IMG/VR virus record: IMGVR_UViG_3300020054_000606
Location: 1 to 25,168 of that record
DNA from: a virus
Reading direction: 5' to 3' (one strand)
DNA: 25,168 bases
Part shown: one piece after another, positions 8,458-16,516 of the stretch
How the letters are laid out: every line of letters begins with the position of its first letter
How positions within the stretch are numbered: the first letter of the stretch is position 1
Translations under genes and position numbers: made by a program
Notes under the pieces: model-generated
What the model saw: the letters and a program-made list of their open reading frames with translations, nothing else
Databases searched by the model: none
What the model was told of the DNA's origin: nothing

Positions 8458-10434
8458 TCACCTCATCCTCTGTGCAAAGCGCGCCATCCCTCTGGGGTTG
8501 CGGTTGTAGGTTTGAACAATGTCATTGACCATGGCTCGACGCGCCGCCTCTTGGGTGTCATATATCACAGCGCCACCGAAGTTGATATTGACCACTGTTG
8601 ATGAAGTCTCAGCCTGTTCACGCTGTGGAGCGCTCGCCACCTGTGGAGCTCCTGAAGGTGAGGCGGTTGTCCCACCACCTCCACCGCCACCACCTACACC
8701 AAGCGCACCCGCGCCAGCTCTAGCAGCCACCGCCGCCGCTGTGAAGATGCCAGCGCTCTTGGCGTGAGCCGCCGCCGCCGCTGGGTTGATAAAGAGGGCG
8801 GCCAAAGCCTTAGCGCCTTCCATGAGCGCCCTCACCCCTGACTCAATGGCGAGCCCCTTTAAGACCTCACCCGCCGCTTTCTTGAATCCCTCACCAAACA
8901 GGAGGGCTGACACACCCGCCTCAGCCAAGCCCTCTCCATAGTGCTCAATGGTAGCGCCCACCATATCAAGTAGCTCCTTCTGAGCTGCTATCTCAGCCTC
9001 AAGCGCCTTCCTCCTCGCCTCAGCCTCACGCTCAAGCGAGCGCTGACGCTCAGCGTCCATTCTCTCCATTCGGGCGAACTCTTTAGCCTCAGCCTGGTCC
9101 ATGATGGTATTGACCTCTAGCTGATACTGCTTTTGGACAATCGCCCGCTTCATGGCGTCATCCTTGGCAAGCTCAAGCCCTGTCTCATAACGCTCACGCG
9201 CTAGGGCTAGAAGCTCATCATCCCCCTCCTTAGTGAGCTTGATCTTGAGCTGATTGAGCTGGCTCTGTAGGAGGGTCTGACGTGTCTGCTCAGCTTGAGC
9301 CGCGCGGGCTCTAGCCTTGCTCATCTCCTCGAGGCGCTTGCGCTCAGCCTCGCTCGCCTTTTTGTCAGCCTCAGCGAATTGACGCCTCGCCTTGGCTGAT
9401 GACGCTCGACCTATAACATCAGCCTGATTGAGCTTTTGGATAGCTTGGGTCTGCTCATCAATGGTCTTGATGAGCTCAGCGCGCTCCATATCCTCAGCGC
9501 GCCTCGCCACCTTGGAAGCGTCAAGACTGATCTGCTCTTTAGTAAAGGCGAGCACTAAGGCGTCACGGCTGTATATCTCCTCTTGGGCGATTTGTAAGGT
9601 CTTTAATCTTTCAGCGTTTTCTTTGACCTTGGCTTTAAGGTTATCCGTGGTGTTTTCCTCAAGCTCCTTCTCTTGCTTTGACGCCTTGGCGATAAGCTCA
9701 AGGTTCTGCTGTAGTGGACCCTGAAGGGCTTTGAGACGCTTATTGAGAGCGCCTTGAGCCTTATCACGCTCCATCTCAGCCGTGGTCAATCGCCTACGCG
9801 CCGCCAAGCCCTCCTCAGATAACTTTAAGCCCTTAGCCTCTAGCTTATTGAGCTCATCTTGAGCCTTGCCAACAGCGTCAAGTGACTCAGTGTAGGCCTC
9901 CATTTGTGGGCGGCTCTTTTCCACCTGCTTCTGTAGGAGCTCCTTGGCTACCTGAGACTGTAGCGTGACCTGAGTGAACTTGAGGAGGGCGCTAGTAGTT
10001 GGGATCACCCCACCCTCAGCGAGCGCTTCAAGCTTTGAGGTGAGGTCAGCTGAAGCGGCGGCCATAGCCTCCTGGCGGTCCTCAGCCTCCTTAGCTGCTC
10101 CGCTTAGCTGTCTAAAACCTTCATATAGACCCGCCACCGCTGTGGTGACCAAGCCAATAGGCCCAGCCAAGCTGAGGAAGCTAGCAGCTCCACCTTGACC
10201 CAAAGCGCCCACAGCGCCCTTGAGTGACTTGACCGCCTCAACGCTTGAGCCCACAGCGTCAGACATGGTTGACAGCCCCTCACCAATCTGAGCGCTGCTC
10301 TTGTCCATGATCTTGGTGACACCCTTGAAGCCCTCGCCCACATCCTTGGCGCCCCCCTTCAGTTTATCTAGCTGTTTGGTGACGTCCTTTTCACCTTTGA
10401 GCTCAACCTCGATTTGGATTGTATTCTCAGCCAT
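8458..10434 (-). CDS. Tail tape measure protein
   Basis: The product is 658 residues long, with its start placed at the ATG preceded by AGGAGGCCCAAC, an ideal ribosome binding site; an upstream GTG at 10461 lacks one. It shows the usual tape-measure plan: an N-terminal helical part, a hydrophobic segment around 75-110 (SFLSLAGPIGLVTTAVAGLY), a very long charged coiled coil from about 110 to 500 rich in Ala, Lys, Glu, Arg and Gln, and a C-terminal Ala/Gly-rich hydrophobic region (AALFINPAAAAAHAK) followed by a run of eight Gly. Such proteins set tail length and exit ahead of DNA during infection. At roughly 1.5 angstrom per residue, the rule used for siphoviruses, the tail would be near 100 nm, which is an estimate. 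The gene overlaps the chaperone frame by eight bases. Confidence 0.9.
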   Translation of the reverse strand: MAENTIQIEVELKGEKDVTKQLDKLKGGAKDVGEGFKGVTKIMDKSSAQIGEGLSTMSDAVGSSVEAVKSLKGAVGALGQGGAASFLSLAGPIGLVTTAVAGLYEGFRQLSGAAKEAEDRQEAMAAASADLTSKLEALAEGGVIPTTSALLKFTQVTLQSQVAKELLQKQVEKSRPQMEAYTESLDAVGKAQDELNKLEAKGLKLSEEGLAARRRLTTAEMERDKAQGALNKRLKALQGPLQQNLELIAKASKQEKELEENTTDNLKAKVKENAERLKTLQIAQEEIYSRDALVLAFTKEQISLDASKVARRAEDMERAELIKTIDEQTQAIQKLNQADVIGRASSAKARRQFAEADKKASEAERKRLEEMSKARARAAQAEQTRQTLLQSQLNQLKIKLTKEGDDELLALARERYETGLELAKDDAMKRAIVQKQYQLEVNTIMDQAEAKEFARMERMDAERQRSLEREAEARRKALEAEIAAQKELLDMVGATIEHYGEGLAEAGVSALLFGEGFKKAAGEVLKGLAIESGVRALMEGAKALAALFINPAAAAAHAKSAGIFTAAAVAARAGAGALGVGGGGGGGGTTASPSGAPQVASAPQREQAETSSTVVNINFGGAVIYDTQEAARRAMVNDIVQTYNRNPRGMARFAQRMR

Positions 10435-10852
10435 GTTGGGCCTCCTGTAGAGCTTGCTCACGCTGCCTGAGTGCTAGCTCCTCTGAGTTGTAGTGTAGCA
10501 CGTCAAGCGCCTCGATTATTGCACAGGTGGGACGCGGATAGCTAGATGCTATCGAGCTGAGCCCTTGCCTGTGTCTGTGATAGACCTCAATGATTGAGGC
10601 CATTCTGTTCTGATCAGCGATGGGACATGACCTGACCTCAAGGTCAGCAAAGCCCCCGCCACAGTTTGGCGCGACACGATAACCAGGGACAAACAAGCCC
10701 CGCTCATCACGCTGAGCGAGGGGAAGCCCCTCCTTAAATGGCCCGCCACAATTCCCACGCTGACGCCTCAACGCAGGGCGCGCCCTGCATTGGTCACAGC
10801 TCCACCCGCGCCCCCCGCTGTTGGCAAGCCATACAGAGGACGCGAGCGCTAT
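10427..10852 (-). CDS. T domain of tail assembly chaperone, made as a G-T fusion by -1 frameshifting
   Basis: This frame adds 141 residues to the upstream chaperone after a -1 slip at GGGAAAA. I translated across the junction: after the slip the frame continues IALASSVWLANSGGRGWSCD and runs without a stop to 10427, giving a fusion of about 309 residues. There is no good start codon or Shine-Dalgarno sequence for independent translation; the only one near the frame start is TTG at 10771. The extension is rich in Cys: WSCDQC, GNCGG, PNCGGG, RSCP and RPTC, suggesting a metal-binding fold. Its later part, an Ile-x-x-Tyr helix followed by YPRPTCAIIEALDVL, resembles the T domains of other phages. 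G-T proteins coat the tape measure and recruit tail tube subunits. The end overlaps the tape measure start by eight bases. Confidence 0.85.
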   Translation of the reverse strand: MALASSVWLANSGGRGWSCDQCRARPALRRQRGNCGGPFKEGLPLAQRDERGLFVPGYRVAPNCGGGFADLEVRSCPIADQNRMASIIEVYHRHRQGLSSIASSYPRPTCAIIEALDVLHYNSEELALRQREQALQEAQHG

Positions 10853-10858
10853 TTTCCC
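10807..10858 (-). promoter_or_regulatory. Programmed -1 ribosomal frameshift signal (slippery heptamer plus hairpin)
   Basis: Read on the minus strand, the G frame ends CGG GGA AAA TAG. The heptamer G GGA AAA (10858 to 10852) is a canonical X XXY YYZ slippery site, nearly the same as lambda's GGGAAAG in its G-T gene. Seven bases after it begins a potential stem: CGCGTCCTC (10844 to 10836) can pair, with some G-T pairs, to GGGGGGCGCG (down to 10807). TGT/ACA pairs extend the stem inside and the loop is small. Spacing and stability fit a stimulatory structure. The in-frame stop directly after the heptamer adds pausing. Confidence 0.85.
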
Positions 10859-11355
10859 CGCTGACCTAAGAGGCTCATCCGTTGAATGTGTTGCACTAGC
10901 TCAGAGATGACCTGAAGCCTATGAGCCTCAGGCTTGATCAGATCAAGCTTCCCCTCAGCTGGCTCACCATCAATGCTGATGAGCGCAACCTTGACCATCT
11001 CCACAAACACCTTATTGAGATAGCTTTGATATGAAGCGAGCGCCTCACGCTCATCCTCTTGGAGCTCATGATGCCATCTCGCCTTAGCCCTCTCCTCATC
11101 AGGAGCCTCAAGCCATAAGAGACGCCCAAGCTCAGAGCGGGTGTAAGCGCCCGCCTTGACCTCAGCTGTCTCCCTGTCGCTAGGTGAGAGCGCCTTGAGA
11201 GTGAACACAGTAGCGCCCTCGCTCCCTCCAAGGTCTGAAGGTTCACCGCTCAAAATGTAGGCGCTCACCTGCTCAGGAGTAGCCTCCACAGCAGGGTCAC
11301 AAGTTACCACCACGTCAAGGGTGAGGTCAGAGTCTGGGAGGAAAGAGAGCGCCAT
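10849..11355 (-). CDS. Tail assembly chaperone G
   Basis: This 168-residue protein lies between the tail tube gene and the tape measure, as expected for the G chaperone. It is acidic and mostly helical in its second half (APDEERAKARWHHELQEDEREALASYQSYLNKVFVEMVK), with a beta-like start, which is the usual organisation. The last residues, LLGQRGK, are encoded over the slippery site GGGAAAA just before the TAG stop, so a fraction of ribosomes should make the longer G-T fusion. G is normally made in excess over G-T, and both are absent from the mature virion. The ATG at 11355 is preceded by AAAGG nine bases upstream. Confidence 0.85.
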   Translation of the reverse strand: MALSFLPDSDLTLDVVVTCDPAVEATPEQVSAYILSGEPSDLGGSEGATVFTLKALSPSDRETAEVKAGAYTRSELGRLLWLEAPDEERAKARWHHELQEDEREALASYQSYLNKVFVEMVKVALISIDGEPAEGKLDLIKPEAHRLQVISELVQHIQRMSLLGQRGK

Positions 11356-11360
11356 GTGTT

Positions 11361-12662
11361 TTAACCTTTGCCTAATGCAAGCCTAAAGGGACTATTCCAA
11401 GCCTCATATGAGCTGTCATCAATGTCACCGCCAAAGCGTGAAGCCTTGTAGGTGAGTTGCTGTCTGACGATGTCATTTCCGCTTGGGTCATATTTGGAGG
11501 GGTCCACAGTAAGGTAAGCCGCAGGGATTTGGAAGGCTCCACCCTGACCATTAGCCAATGGACCAAAGCCCACTAACACCTGACGAAGCGTTCTATTAAA
11601 GAAGTCATTATTGATGGTGGTGTTGACGTTGCTCAAGGTGAGCGTGAGCTCCACGTCAACATCAGTCACCTCCATGTCACTCATGGCCAGGATGCTGTTA
11701 GAGTGACCCTTTGGCGTGAGGGTGTTGGTGACTGTGAGGGTGAAGTCATCCACATCAAGAGCGATACGTCCCAGAGTGTCACCTGTTGAGGCGTCAGTCA
11801 GGGAGGTGGGTGACCCGCTTGAGATGACAGCATAAGAGCCACGGAAGAAGCAGGGCGCTCCGCTGTTATAACTTGGCTCGACAGGTCCAACCGCTGAAGC
11901 ATGGTCATCTTGAATGAGCGCCGCTTGATAGGTGAGGTCAGCCATAACACGCCCATTGTCTAGGCTCAGAGTCATGCTCTCCAAACGACATCCATAAGCG
12001 TATGAGCGGAAGTTGACCCCATCCACACGGAAGCTGAGGGAGTAGCGCGTTGTACCCAGCTCAGTGGTCTGCTGTGGCGCGTACCATGTTTGAAGGAGCT
12101 GAGCGGTGGGCGTCCCTGTAAAGCCTGAGCTAAAGGCAGGGCTTACAGTCACATCACCCGCCACGTCTGTATCAGTTACAGCGCTATACTCAGCGCGCCC
12201 ATTGATGTCTACACCAATCAAGCCACCTGCGATGTAGTTTGAGCCTGTGGTGGGTGTGAACGTGTTGACGTCAGAGATGGCGGTGATTGAGTCTGTCCCT
12301 GAGGAGCTGTAAGCAGACTTGAACCCACCAGCTAGGAGCTTGCCTAGGTAGTTAGTCTCATAATTGGTGAGGGAGCTCCCCACAGTGGTGAGGTCAAGCC
12401 TGAGGGTGACTTGACCAGTGCGACGTCGAACACGGGAACCGCTTGCCCATACTGTGTCTGGCTCAGGAGCGTAGCCAAAGGTACCATCCCTTGCATCGTT
12501 GCGCTCGCTGACCACAGGGTCACCATAGACAATGATTGGGTCACGCTCACATGGGATTGAGGTGAAGGAGAGGCCACTGTTATCAGGGAGGCCTGTGGTT
12601 GAGCTGAGTGAGCCAAAGGAGCTCTCAACAGCCACGCTTAAACTTCTGTGGGTCACGCTCAT
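11361..12662 (-). CDS. Major tail tube protein
   Basis: This 433-residue protein begins at an ATGA overlap with the tail terminator gene behind GGAGG. It is beta-rich, with abundant Thr, Ser and Gly and alternating strands (QVTLRLDLTTVGSS, RYSLSFRVDGVNFRS, DVDVELTLTLSNVNTTINNDFF), as in tube proteins of siphoviruses. It lies directly upstream of the G/G-T chaperones and the tape measure, the standard place. It is longer than minimal tube proteins (about 150-250 residues), so it probably carries an inserted or C-terminal extra beta domain. No sheath gene accompanies it, which argues for a non-contractile tail. Confidence 0.8.
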   Translation of the reverse strand: MSVTHRSLSVAVESSFGSLSSTTGLPDNSGLSFTSIPCERDPIIVYGDPVVSERNDARDGTFGYAPEPDTVWASGSRVRRRTGQVTLRLDLTTVGSSLTNYETNYLGKLLAGGFKSAYSSSGTDSITAISDVNTFTPTTGSNYIAGGLIGVDINGRAEYSAVTDTDVAGDVTVSPAFSSGFTGTPTAQLLQTWYAPQQTTELGTTRYSLSFRVDGVNFRSYAYGCRLESMTLSLDNGRVMADLTYQAALIQDDHASAVGPVEPSYNSGAPCFFRGSYAVISSGSPTSLTDASTGDTLGRIALDVDDFTLTVTNTLTPKGHSNSILAMSDMEVTDVDVELTLTLSNVNTTINNDFFNRTLRQVLVGFGPLANGQGGAFQIPAAYLTVDPSKYDPSGNDIVRQQLTYKASRFGGDIDDSSYEAWNSPFRLALGKG

Positions 12663-13120
12663 AGCGCCTCCAAATAAAGCAGGTCAAAGGGGAAGGTTAA
12701 GACCAAGGCCATGACCTCAGAGGTGGGGTCAAGGATTGGCTCTGTGGTTGGCTCACCAGGAATCAATGAGACGATACCTGTAGAGCTGAGATTATACTGT
12801 GGGCCTTTGAGGGTGACCATGAGTGAGGCGGCGTCCTCAGCTATCATCCTCTCCATAAAGTGGAGCTCACCAATATCATAGCGCACCCTCAGGTTAACTG
12901 TGGCGCGCCTACGTCCACTGATGCCAGCCTCACCATCATCAATAGCGAACGTCTCAAGCCTGAGCTCGAAGAAGCGCGTGGTGTGCTGATGAGCCTCAAG
13001 CGGTCCCACACGCCCTGAGCTGTTAATACTCACAAAGCCATGGTGAGAATCAGTCTTGGGGAGGGTGGCCTCTATTTGGCCTTCTAGATAATCGAGCGCT
13101 GAATAGATGCCTTGGCTCAT
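12659..13120 (-). CDS. Tail terminator / tail completion protein candidate
   Basis: This 153-residue protein overlaps its upstream and downstream neighbours by four bases each, and is preceded by GGGGGAG. It has an N-terminal helix (IYSALDYLEGQIEATLP) and then beta strands with an alpha/beta pattern: RFFELRLETFAIDD, ATVNLRVRYDIGE and VMALVLTFPFDLLYL. Length, fold pattern and position immediately before the tail tube gene match tail terminators of the lambda gpU or HK97 gp10-11 region, which cap the tube and join it to the head. I see no motif that proves this. Confidence 0.6.
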   Translation of the reverse strand: MSQGIYSALDYLEGQIEATLPKTDSHHGFVSINSSGRVGPLEAHQHTTRFFELRLETFAIDDGEAGISGRRRATVNLRVRYDIGELHFMERMIAEDAASLMVTLKGPQYNLSSTGIVSLIPGEPTTEPILDPTSEVMALVLTFPFDLLYLEAL

Positions 13121-13632
13121 TTGCTCCCCCTCTTGATCTTCTTTGTGATCTCAGCTTGTACCGCTGAGACTAGCACATTGACATCTCTTGGAGATAGACC
13201 AAGGAATTCACGCTGAGCGTTGACCTTGTAGCCATAGCCTCTGACCTCCTGAGTGAGGCCAATGATGAAGAAGCTGTCTGTGGCCTGAAGTACCATGAGG
13301 TTATTGAGAAGCGCCCCGCTAAGGGTGAGGTCCACTAGGGCGCTCGAGCCCACAAAGTGCTCTCTGCTCTCACTCTTATACTCTCTATAACCACCCTCAT
13401 AATAGACTGAGCGACCTGAGCGCGACACCCTCCCACCCTTTGGCTTTAGCCTTGCCCCTCTGTATGGAACATAGATGGGGTTGGTTGAGTAAGGCGCAAA
13501 GGGTCTACCATTAGCATCCACCCCCCTAGTGGTCCTCAGCTTGATGGCCGCCAAGGTATTCTGCGCCAAGCGCGCGCTATCCTTAGCAGTCCACAGCGAG
13601 GTGGGAAGGTTGAGCCTGACCTTGGCGGTCAT
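13117..13632 (-). CDS. HK97 gp10-like / Mu gpG-like neck or tail completion protein
   Basis: This 171-residue basic protein carries GVDANGRPFAPYSTNPIYV near residues 37-55. The D-x-x-G-x-P-F-A-P motif is the signature of small morphogenesis proteins such as Mu gpG and HK97 gp10. A Lys/Arg- and Tyr-rich loop follows (RLKPKGGRVSRSGRSVYYEGG), then LSGALLNNLMV and a C-terminal part ending in KKIKRGSK. These proteins act at the head-tail junction. Its position between a connector candidate and a terminator candidate agrees. The start follows GAGGCACTAAC; the end overlaps the next gene by four bases. Confidence 0.75.
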   Translation of the reverse strand: MTAKVRLNLPTSLWTAKDSARLAQNTLAAIKLRTTRGVDANGRPFAPYSTNPIYVPYRGARLKPKGGRVSRSGRSVYYEGGYREYKSESREHFVGSSALVDLTLSGALLNNLMVLQATDSFFIIGLTQEVRGYGYKVNAQREFLGLSPRDVNVLVSAVQAEITKKIKRGSK

Positions 13633-13633
13633 G

Positions 13634-14581
13634 TTAGTGCCTCATCCCACGAGTAGGGACAAAGGTTGAGTCATAGGCTGTCTTGGAGTAGGAGCTCCAT
13701 GAGGCTCTGAGGTCGCGCGCGCTCCCTCCCTTCTTAGCCACATCTAGCTCAGTATCATCTACCACGTTGTCACCATCGCGGTCTAAGGCCAATGACCTGA
13801 GGCTGATGTCCATGAGCTCCTGACAGCGCTGTCTCATTAGGTTGGCGTTATCAAGTTGATTCACCATCTCATACACCCGCGCCGCTGTGCAGTAGGCGTG
13901 AGCGTTGAGGAATGAGCCAGCATTAAAGACCTCATCCTCTGTGACCTCTGGCTCATCCTTGAGATGATCACGGACCACCAAGACCACCTCAGCCAATGCC
14001 GCCTCAATCTGAGTCTCAAATGAGCTTTGACGGCGTGGGAGCATGTCAGCGAGTTGAGGGAATTGACCCACGAGCTCATCATGGCTCAGTCCTGTATCAA
14101 ATGGGCGTGGTGTGACCTTTAGAAGCCCCTTCTCAAGCTTGGTCTGTGTCTGCTGTCCCATGTCGAGCGTATAGCTAACTTGGATGGGATAATAGCCTGA
14201 GGTGTTGGTGATGACTGAGGGGATGGTCCCATAGTGCATCCCAAAGACAAGATCAGCCGTCTCACTCATGTCTACCTCACGCGGTAGAGGCTCAGCAAGA
14301 ATGGCAGTAGTCCCCACCATCCTCACCACAGTCACGCTGTAGATGCTGTCACCATCAGTCACAAGGTAAGCCTTGAGCTGATCAGCTTGGAGCGCTGTGG
14401 CTTGGCTGTTGACTGTGAGCGTTCGCCTATCGTTGGCGATAGCTGAGACTGTGGCATTGGCGCGTGTCTGAGTGAGGGTGACAGGCGTGGAGCTCCCCAC
14501 AGTCATCACAGCTGACCCGCTTAGAGGACCAGGCGCTACCCACTCATAAACTCTAGTTTGACCTGTGACCGTCTTAATCAT
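13634..14581 (-). CDS. Head-tail connector candidate with a C-terminal EF-hand-type calcium loop
   Basis: This 315-residue protein starts at an ATGA overlap behind GGAGG. Residues 1-155 are beta-rich (AVMTVGSSTPVTLTQTRANATV). Residues 160-262 are helical (FETQIEAALAEVVLVVRDHL, FLNAHAYCTAARVYEMVNQL), similar in pattern to the helical bundle of HK97 gp6-type adaptors. Residues 267-278 read DRDGDNVVDDTE, which fits the 12-residue EF-hand loop with acidic ligands at positions 1, 3, 5 and 9 and Glu at 12. The C-terminus is basic and aromatic. Position after the minor head gene and before the gp10-like gene supports a neck role. Family assignment is inferred; the loop is seen directly. Confidence 0.65.
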   Translation of the reverse strand: MIKTVTGQTRVYEWVAPGPLSGSAVMTVGSSTPVTLTQTRANATVSAIANDRRTLTVNSQATALQADQLKAYLVTDGDSIYSVTVVRMVGTTAILAEPLPREVDMSETADLVFGMHYGTIPSVITNTSGYYPIQVSYTLDMGQQTQTKLEKGLLKVTPRPFDTGLSHDELVGQFPQLADMLPRRQSSFETQIEAALAEVVLVVRDHLKDEPEVTEDEVFNAGSFLNAHAYCTAARVYEMVNQLDNANLMRQRCQELMDISLRSLALDRDGDNVVDDTELDVAKKGGSARDLRASWSSYSKTAYDSTFVPTRGMRH

Positions 14582-15489
14582 CTAGCGCCTCCTGCGTTTG
14601 CTTTGGCTATATCCTGAGCCGTGGCCTTCTGAAGCCCCGCCGCTTCCATGAAGGTATCTGTGATGGGTGACCAGCTGTGTCTACAATTATAACCGCCACC
14701 GCTAATCTTAACAGGCATGCCCTGCCCATTGTCTAGCTTCCTCATCTGCTTCTCATCTACCACCTTGTTAATAAGGGGGCGACAGAAGGAGCGGGTGATG
14801 CCATCGCGCGGGCCTGTGTAGAGGTAGAGGTCTAGGTCATACGCTTCAGCCGCTTTAGCTGTGACTGTGCGCCCATAGTTATTGAGCTGAGTCCTAGCCT
14901 GTGTCAGCTGTGTCCCTGTGCTCTGCTCAAGGCGCTGATTCAATGCGTCAATGGCTTGGCTCATGGGAACATTTACAGTCATGCCTTGGAGAGCGCTCCT
15001 CACAGCTGTGAGGGTGTCAGGAAGGATGACATCTTGAAAGACCTGATCAGCGGTTGCAATCTGCAAGGCTTCAAGGTCAGGAACGTCAGAGGCGCTCGCC
15101 CCTGAGATAATCACTTGGAGGGTGTCAATCGCCACCTCAGTGATTGCTTCTTGTGCTGTGATAAAGTCCTCAACCGCCAACCCCATCCCGCTCCTGAGTA
15201 TGAAGTCAAGGAGCTGGTCCCTTGGTAGGGCTAGGAGCTGGTCAGCTGAGGTGAGCTCAACGGCGGTCTGTAGGTTGGCCACCGTCTCACGCTGAGCCCG
15301 CTTCAAGTCGCGCTTGAATTGGTCCTCAGCCTTGATCAGAGCCTCAAGGCTCTTGATCTTCGCTTTGACGATCTGCCCATATGGTCCCTTTAAATCACGA
15401 AGCTGAGCCTTCAGGTCATCGAGCGCCTTTTGATCAGCGCTCGGACCTTCAGCCAATGCTACATGAGAGCGACCACATGAGCAGACCAC
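14578..15489 (-). CDS. Mu gpF / SPP1 gp7-like minor head protein
   Basis: The 303-residue product starts at GTG with AGAGGG just upstream. The C-terminal domain carries the family signature: YTGPRDGITRSFCRPLINKV with Cys236, then GGGYNCRHSWSPIT with Cys269, Arg270 and His271, matching the D-x-x-T-R-x-x-C and N-C-R-x-x-W pattern of phage head morphogenesis proteins. Residues 17-75 form a charged helix, likely a coiled coil. The N-terminus, VCSCGRSH, has two Cys and a His that could bind metal together with another group. In Mu and SPP1 this protein is a minor component near the portal. Here it follows the capsid gene instead of the portal gene, an unusual order. Confidence 0.8.
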   Translation of the reverse strand: MVCSCGRSHVALAEGPSADQKALDDLKAQLRDLKGPYGQIVKAKIKSLEALIKAEDQFKRDLKRAQRETVANLQTAVELTSADQLLALPRDQLLDFILRSGMGLAVEDFITAQEAITEVAIDTLQVIISGASASDVPDLEALQIATADQVFQDVILPDTLTAVRSALQGMTVNVPMSQAIDALNQRLEQSTGTQLTQARTQLNNYGRTVTAKAAEAYDLDLYLYTGPRDGITRSFCRPLINKVVDEKQMRKLDNGQGMPVKISGGGYNCRHSWSPITDTFMEAAGLQKATAQDIAKANAGGAR

Positions 15490-15498
15490 GCCACCCTC

Positions 15499-16500
15499 TT
15501 AGAGGCAGTCCGTGAGGACGAAGCCAAGGTCACCATCAACGACCTTGAAGAGGTGGCTCATGTCAGCCCAAACGTTGCGCGCGGTGAGGTCAAGCTTGTC
15601 GTACTGACCCGCCTTCATCGCCTCGAACTCAAGGTTGACTGCGGCCACAGGCATCATGCGAACACCATTACGGCTCTGGATGCTGTCTGAGCCGTGGAGG
15701 ATACCCATGAAGATGCTGTCACCTGTCCAGATGTAGCTCTCTGAGCTTGCAGCGCCAGGTACAGCGGTGTCACGACGAGCTGCGCCAACGTGAATGTTGG
15801 GGATACCAAGGATGTCACGGAGGACAGAGATCACAGCCTCATCAGAGAGGAGGAGTGAGCCACCGCCAGCCACACCCTGTGAGCTGTCACCAAAGTAGCC
15901 ACGAAGCTCACCTGAGCGAGCAAGGCTACGGAAGACCTCACGACCCAAGACGAGTGTGTCAGCGTTGAGGCCGTGAGCGTTCTCAAAGACTGTGTCCTTG
16001 AGCTGATGGAGGTAGCTCAGAGGCTCAGCACCTGCAACGTCAAACTTGCCACCGAACTGAGCGGTTGAGGTTGCGGTGTTGAAGTTGGAGCCGTCAAAGA
16101 GGACGTCAGCGGCGCGCTTCTCTTTAGCGAGCTTCATGACGCGCGCGACCTTCTTGACAATGCGCGCCTCCTCAGAACCTGGGTACTGAGAATCAACAAT
16201 GTCCTCCATCGCGATGGAGTCCTCGGCGCTGTAGATGTCACACTTGTAGGTGAGGCTTGAGCGATCAAAGCCACCAATGCGTGAGCGTGAAGCACCAGGA
16301 GCTCGCTCGAGGTCAAGCCCTGCACCCGCGCCCATGAAGTTGCGGCTGTTCTCAAGGAGCAGAGTTCCTGAGCGCTGTGGAACCTTGACGTTCTCACAGA
16401 CCTTATCAGCGATGAGTTGGCTGTCTGAAGGGACCGCCTCAGCAACCAGGCTAGAGAGAATCTCGTCAACAGGGTGGATATTACGATATGAAGAAGCCAT
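15499..16500 (-). CDS. Major capsid protein
   Basis: This 333-residue protein follows the decoration-like gene and has the strongest ribosome binding site in the window, as expected for the most abundant virion protein. The sequence contains capsid-like features: an N-terminal extended segment, an early loop rich in Gly and Arg (LERAPGASRSRIGGFD), a long helix-rich region (EEARIVKKVARVMKLAKEKRAADVL, with FDGSNF after it), and a domain with TLVLGREVFRSLARSGELRG, LRDILGIPNIHVG and SYIWTGDSIFMGIL that resembles the P- and A-domains of HK97-fold capsids. The HK97 fold is inferred from length, layout and gene order. Confidence 0.85.
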   Translation of the reverse strand: MASSYRNIHPVDEILSSLVAEAVPSDSQLIADKVCENVKVPQRSGTLLLENSRNFMGAGAGLDLERAPGASRSRIGGFDRSSLTYKCDIYSAEDSIAMEDIVDSQYPGSEEARIVKKVARVMKLAKEKRAADVLFDGSNFNTATSTAQFGGKFDVAGAEPLSYLHQLKDTVFENAHGLNADTLVLGREVFRSLARSGELRGYFGDSSQGVAGGGSLLLSDEAVISVLRDILGIPNIHVGAARRDTAVPGAASSESYIWTGDSIFMGILHGSDSIQSRNGVRMMPVAAVNLEFEAMKAGQYDKLDLTARNVWADMSHLFKVVDGDLGFVLTDCL

Positions 16501-16503
16501 TTA

Positions 16504-16514
16504 GATCACCTCCT
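16504..16514 (-). promoter_or_regulatory. Extended Shine-Dalgarno sequence of the major capsid gene
   Basis: Read on the minus strand this is AGGAGGTGATC, complementary over 11 bases to the conserved 3' end of bacterial 16S rRNA (GATCACCTCCT). The ATG lies eight bases beyond GGAGG. No other start in the window has so long a match, in keeping with high capsid expression. Confidence 0.9.
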
Positions 16515-16516
16515 AA

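Noticed and set aside
10435-10461. GTG start of the tape measure at 10461
   Set aside because: There is no matching Shine-Dalgarno sequence. The ATG at 10434 has AGGAGG with ideal spacing.
10427-10771. The T frame as an independent gene starting at TTG 10771
   Set aside because: No ribosome binding site is visible, and the frame continues upstream without a stop to the slippery site, so a frameshift product is more likely.
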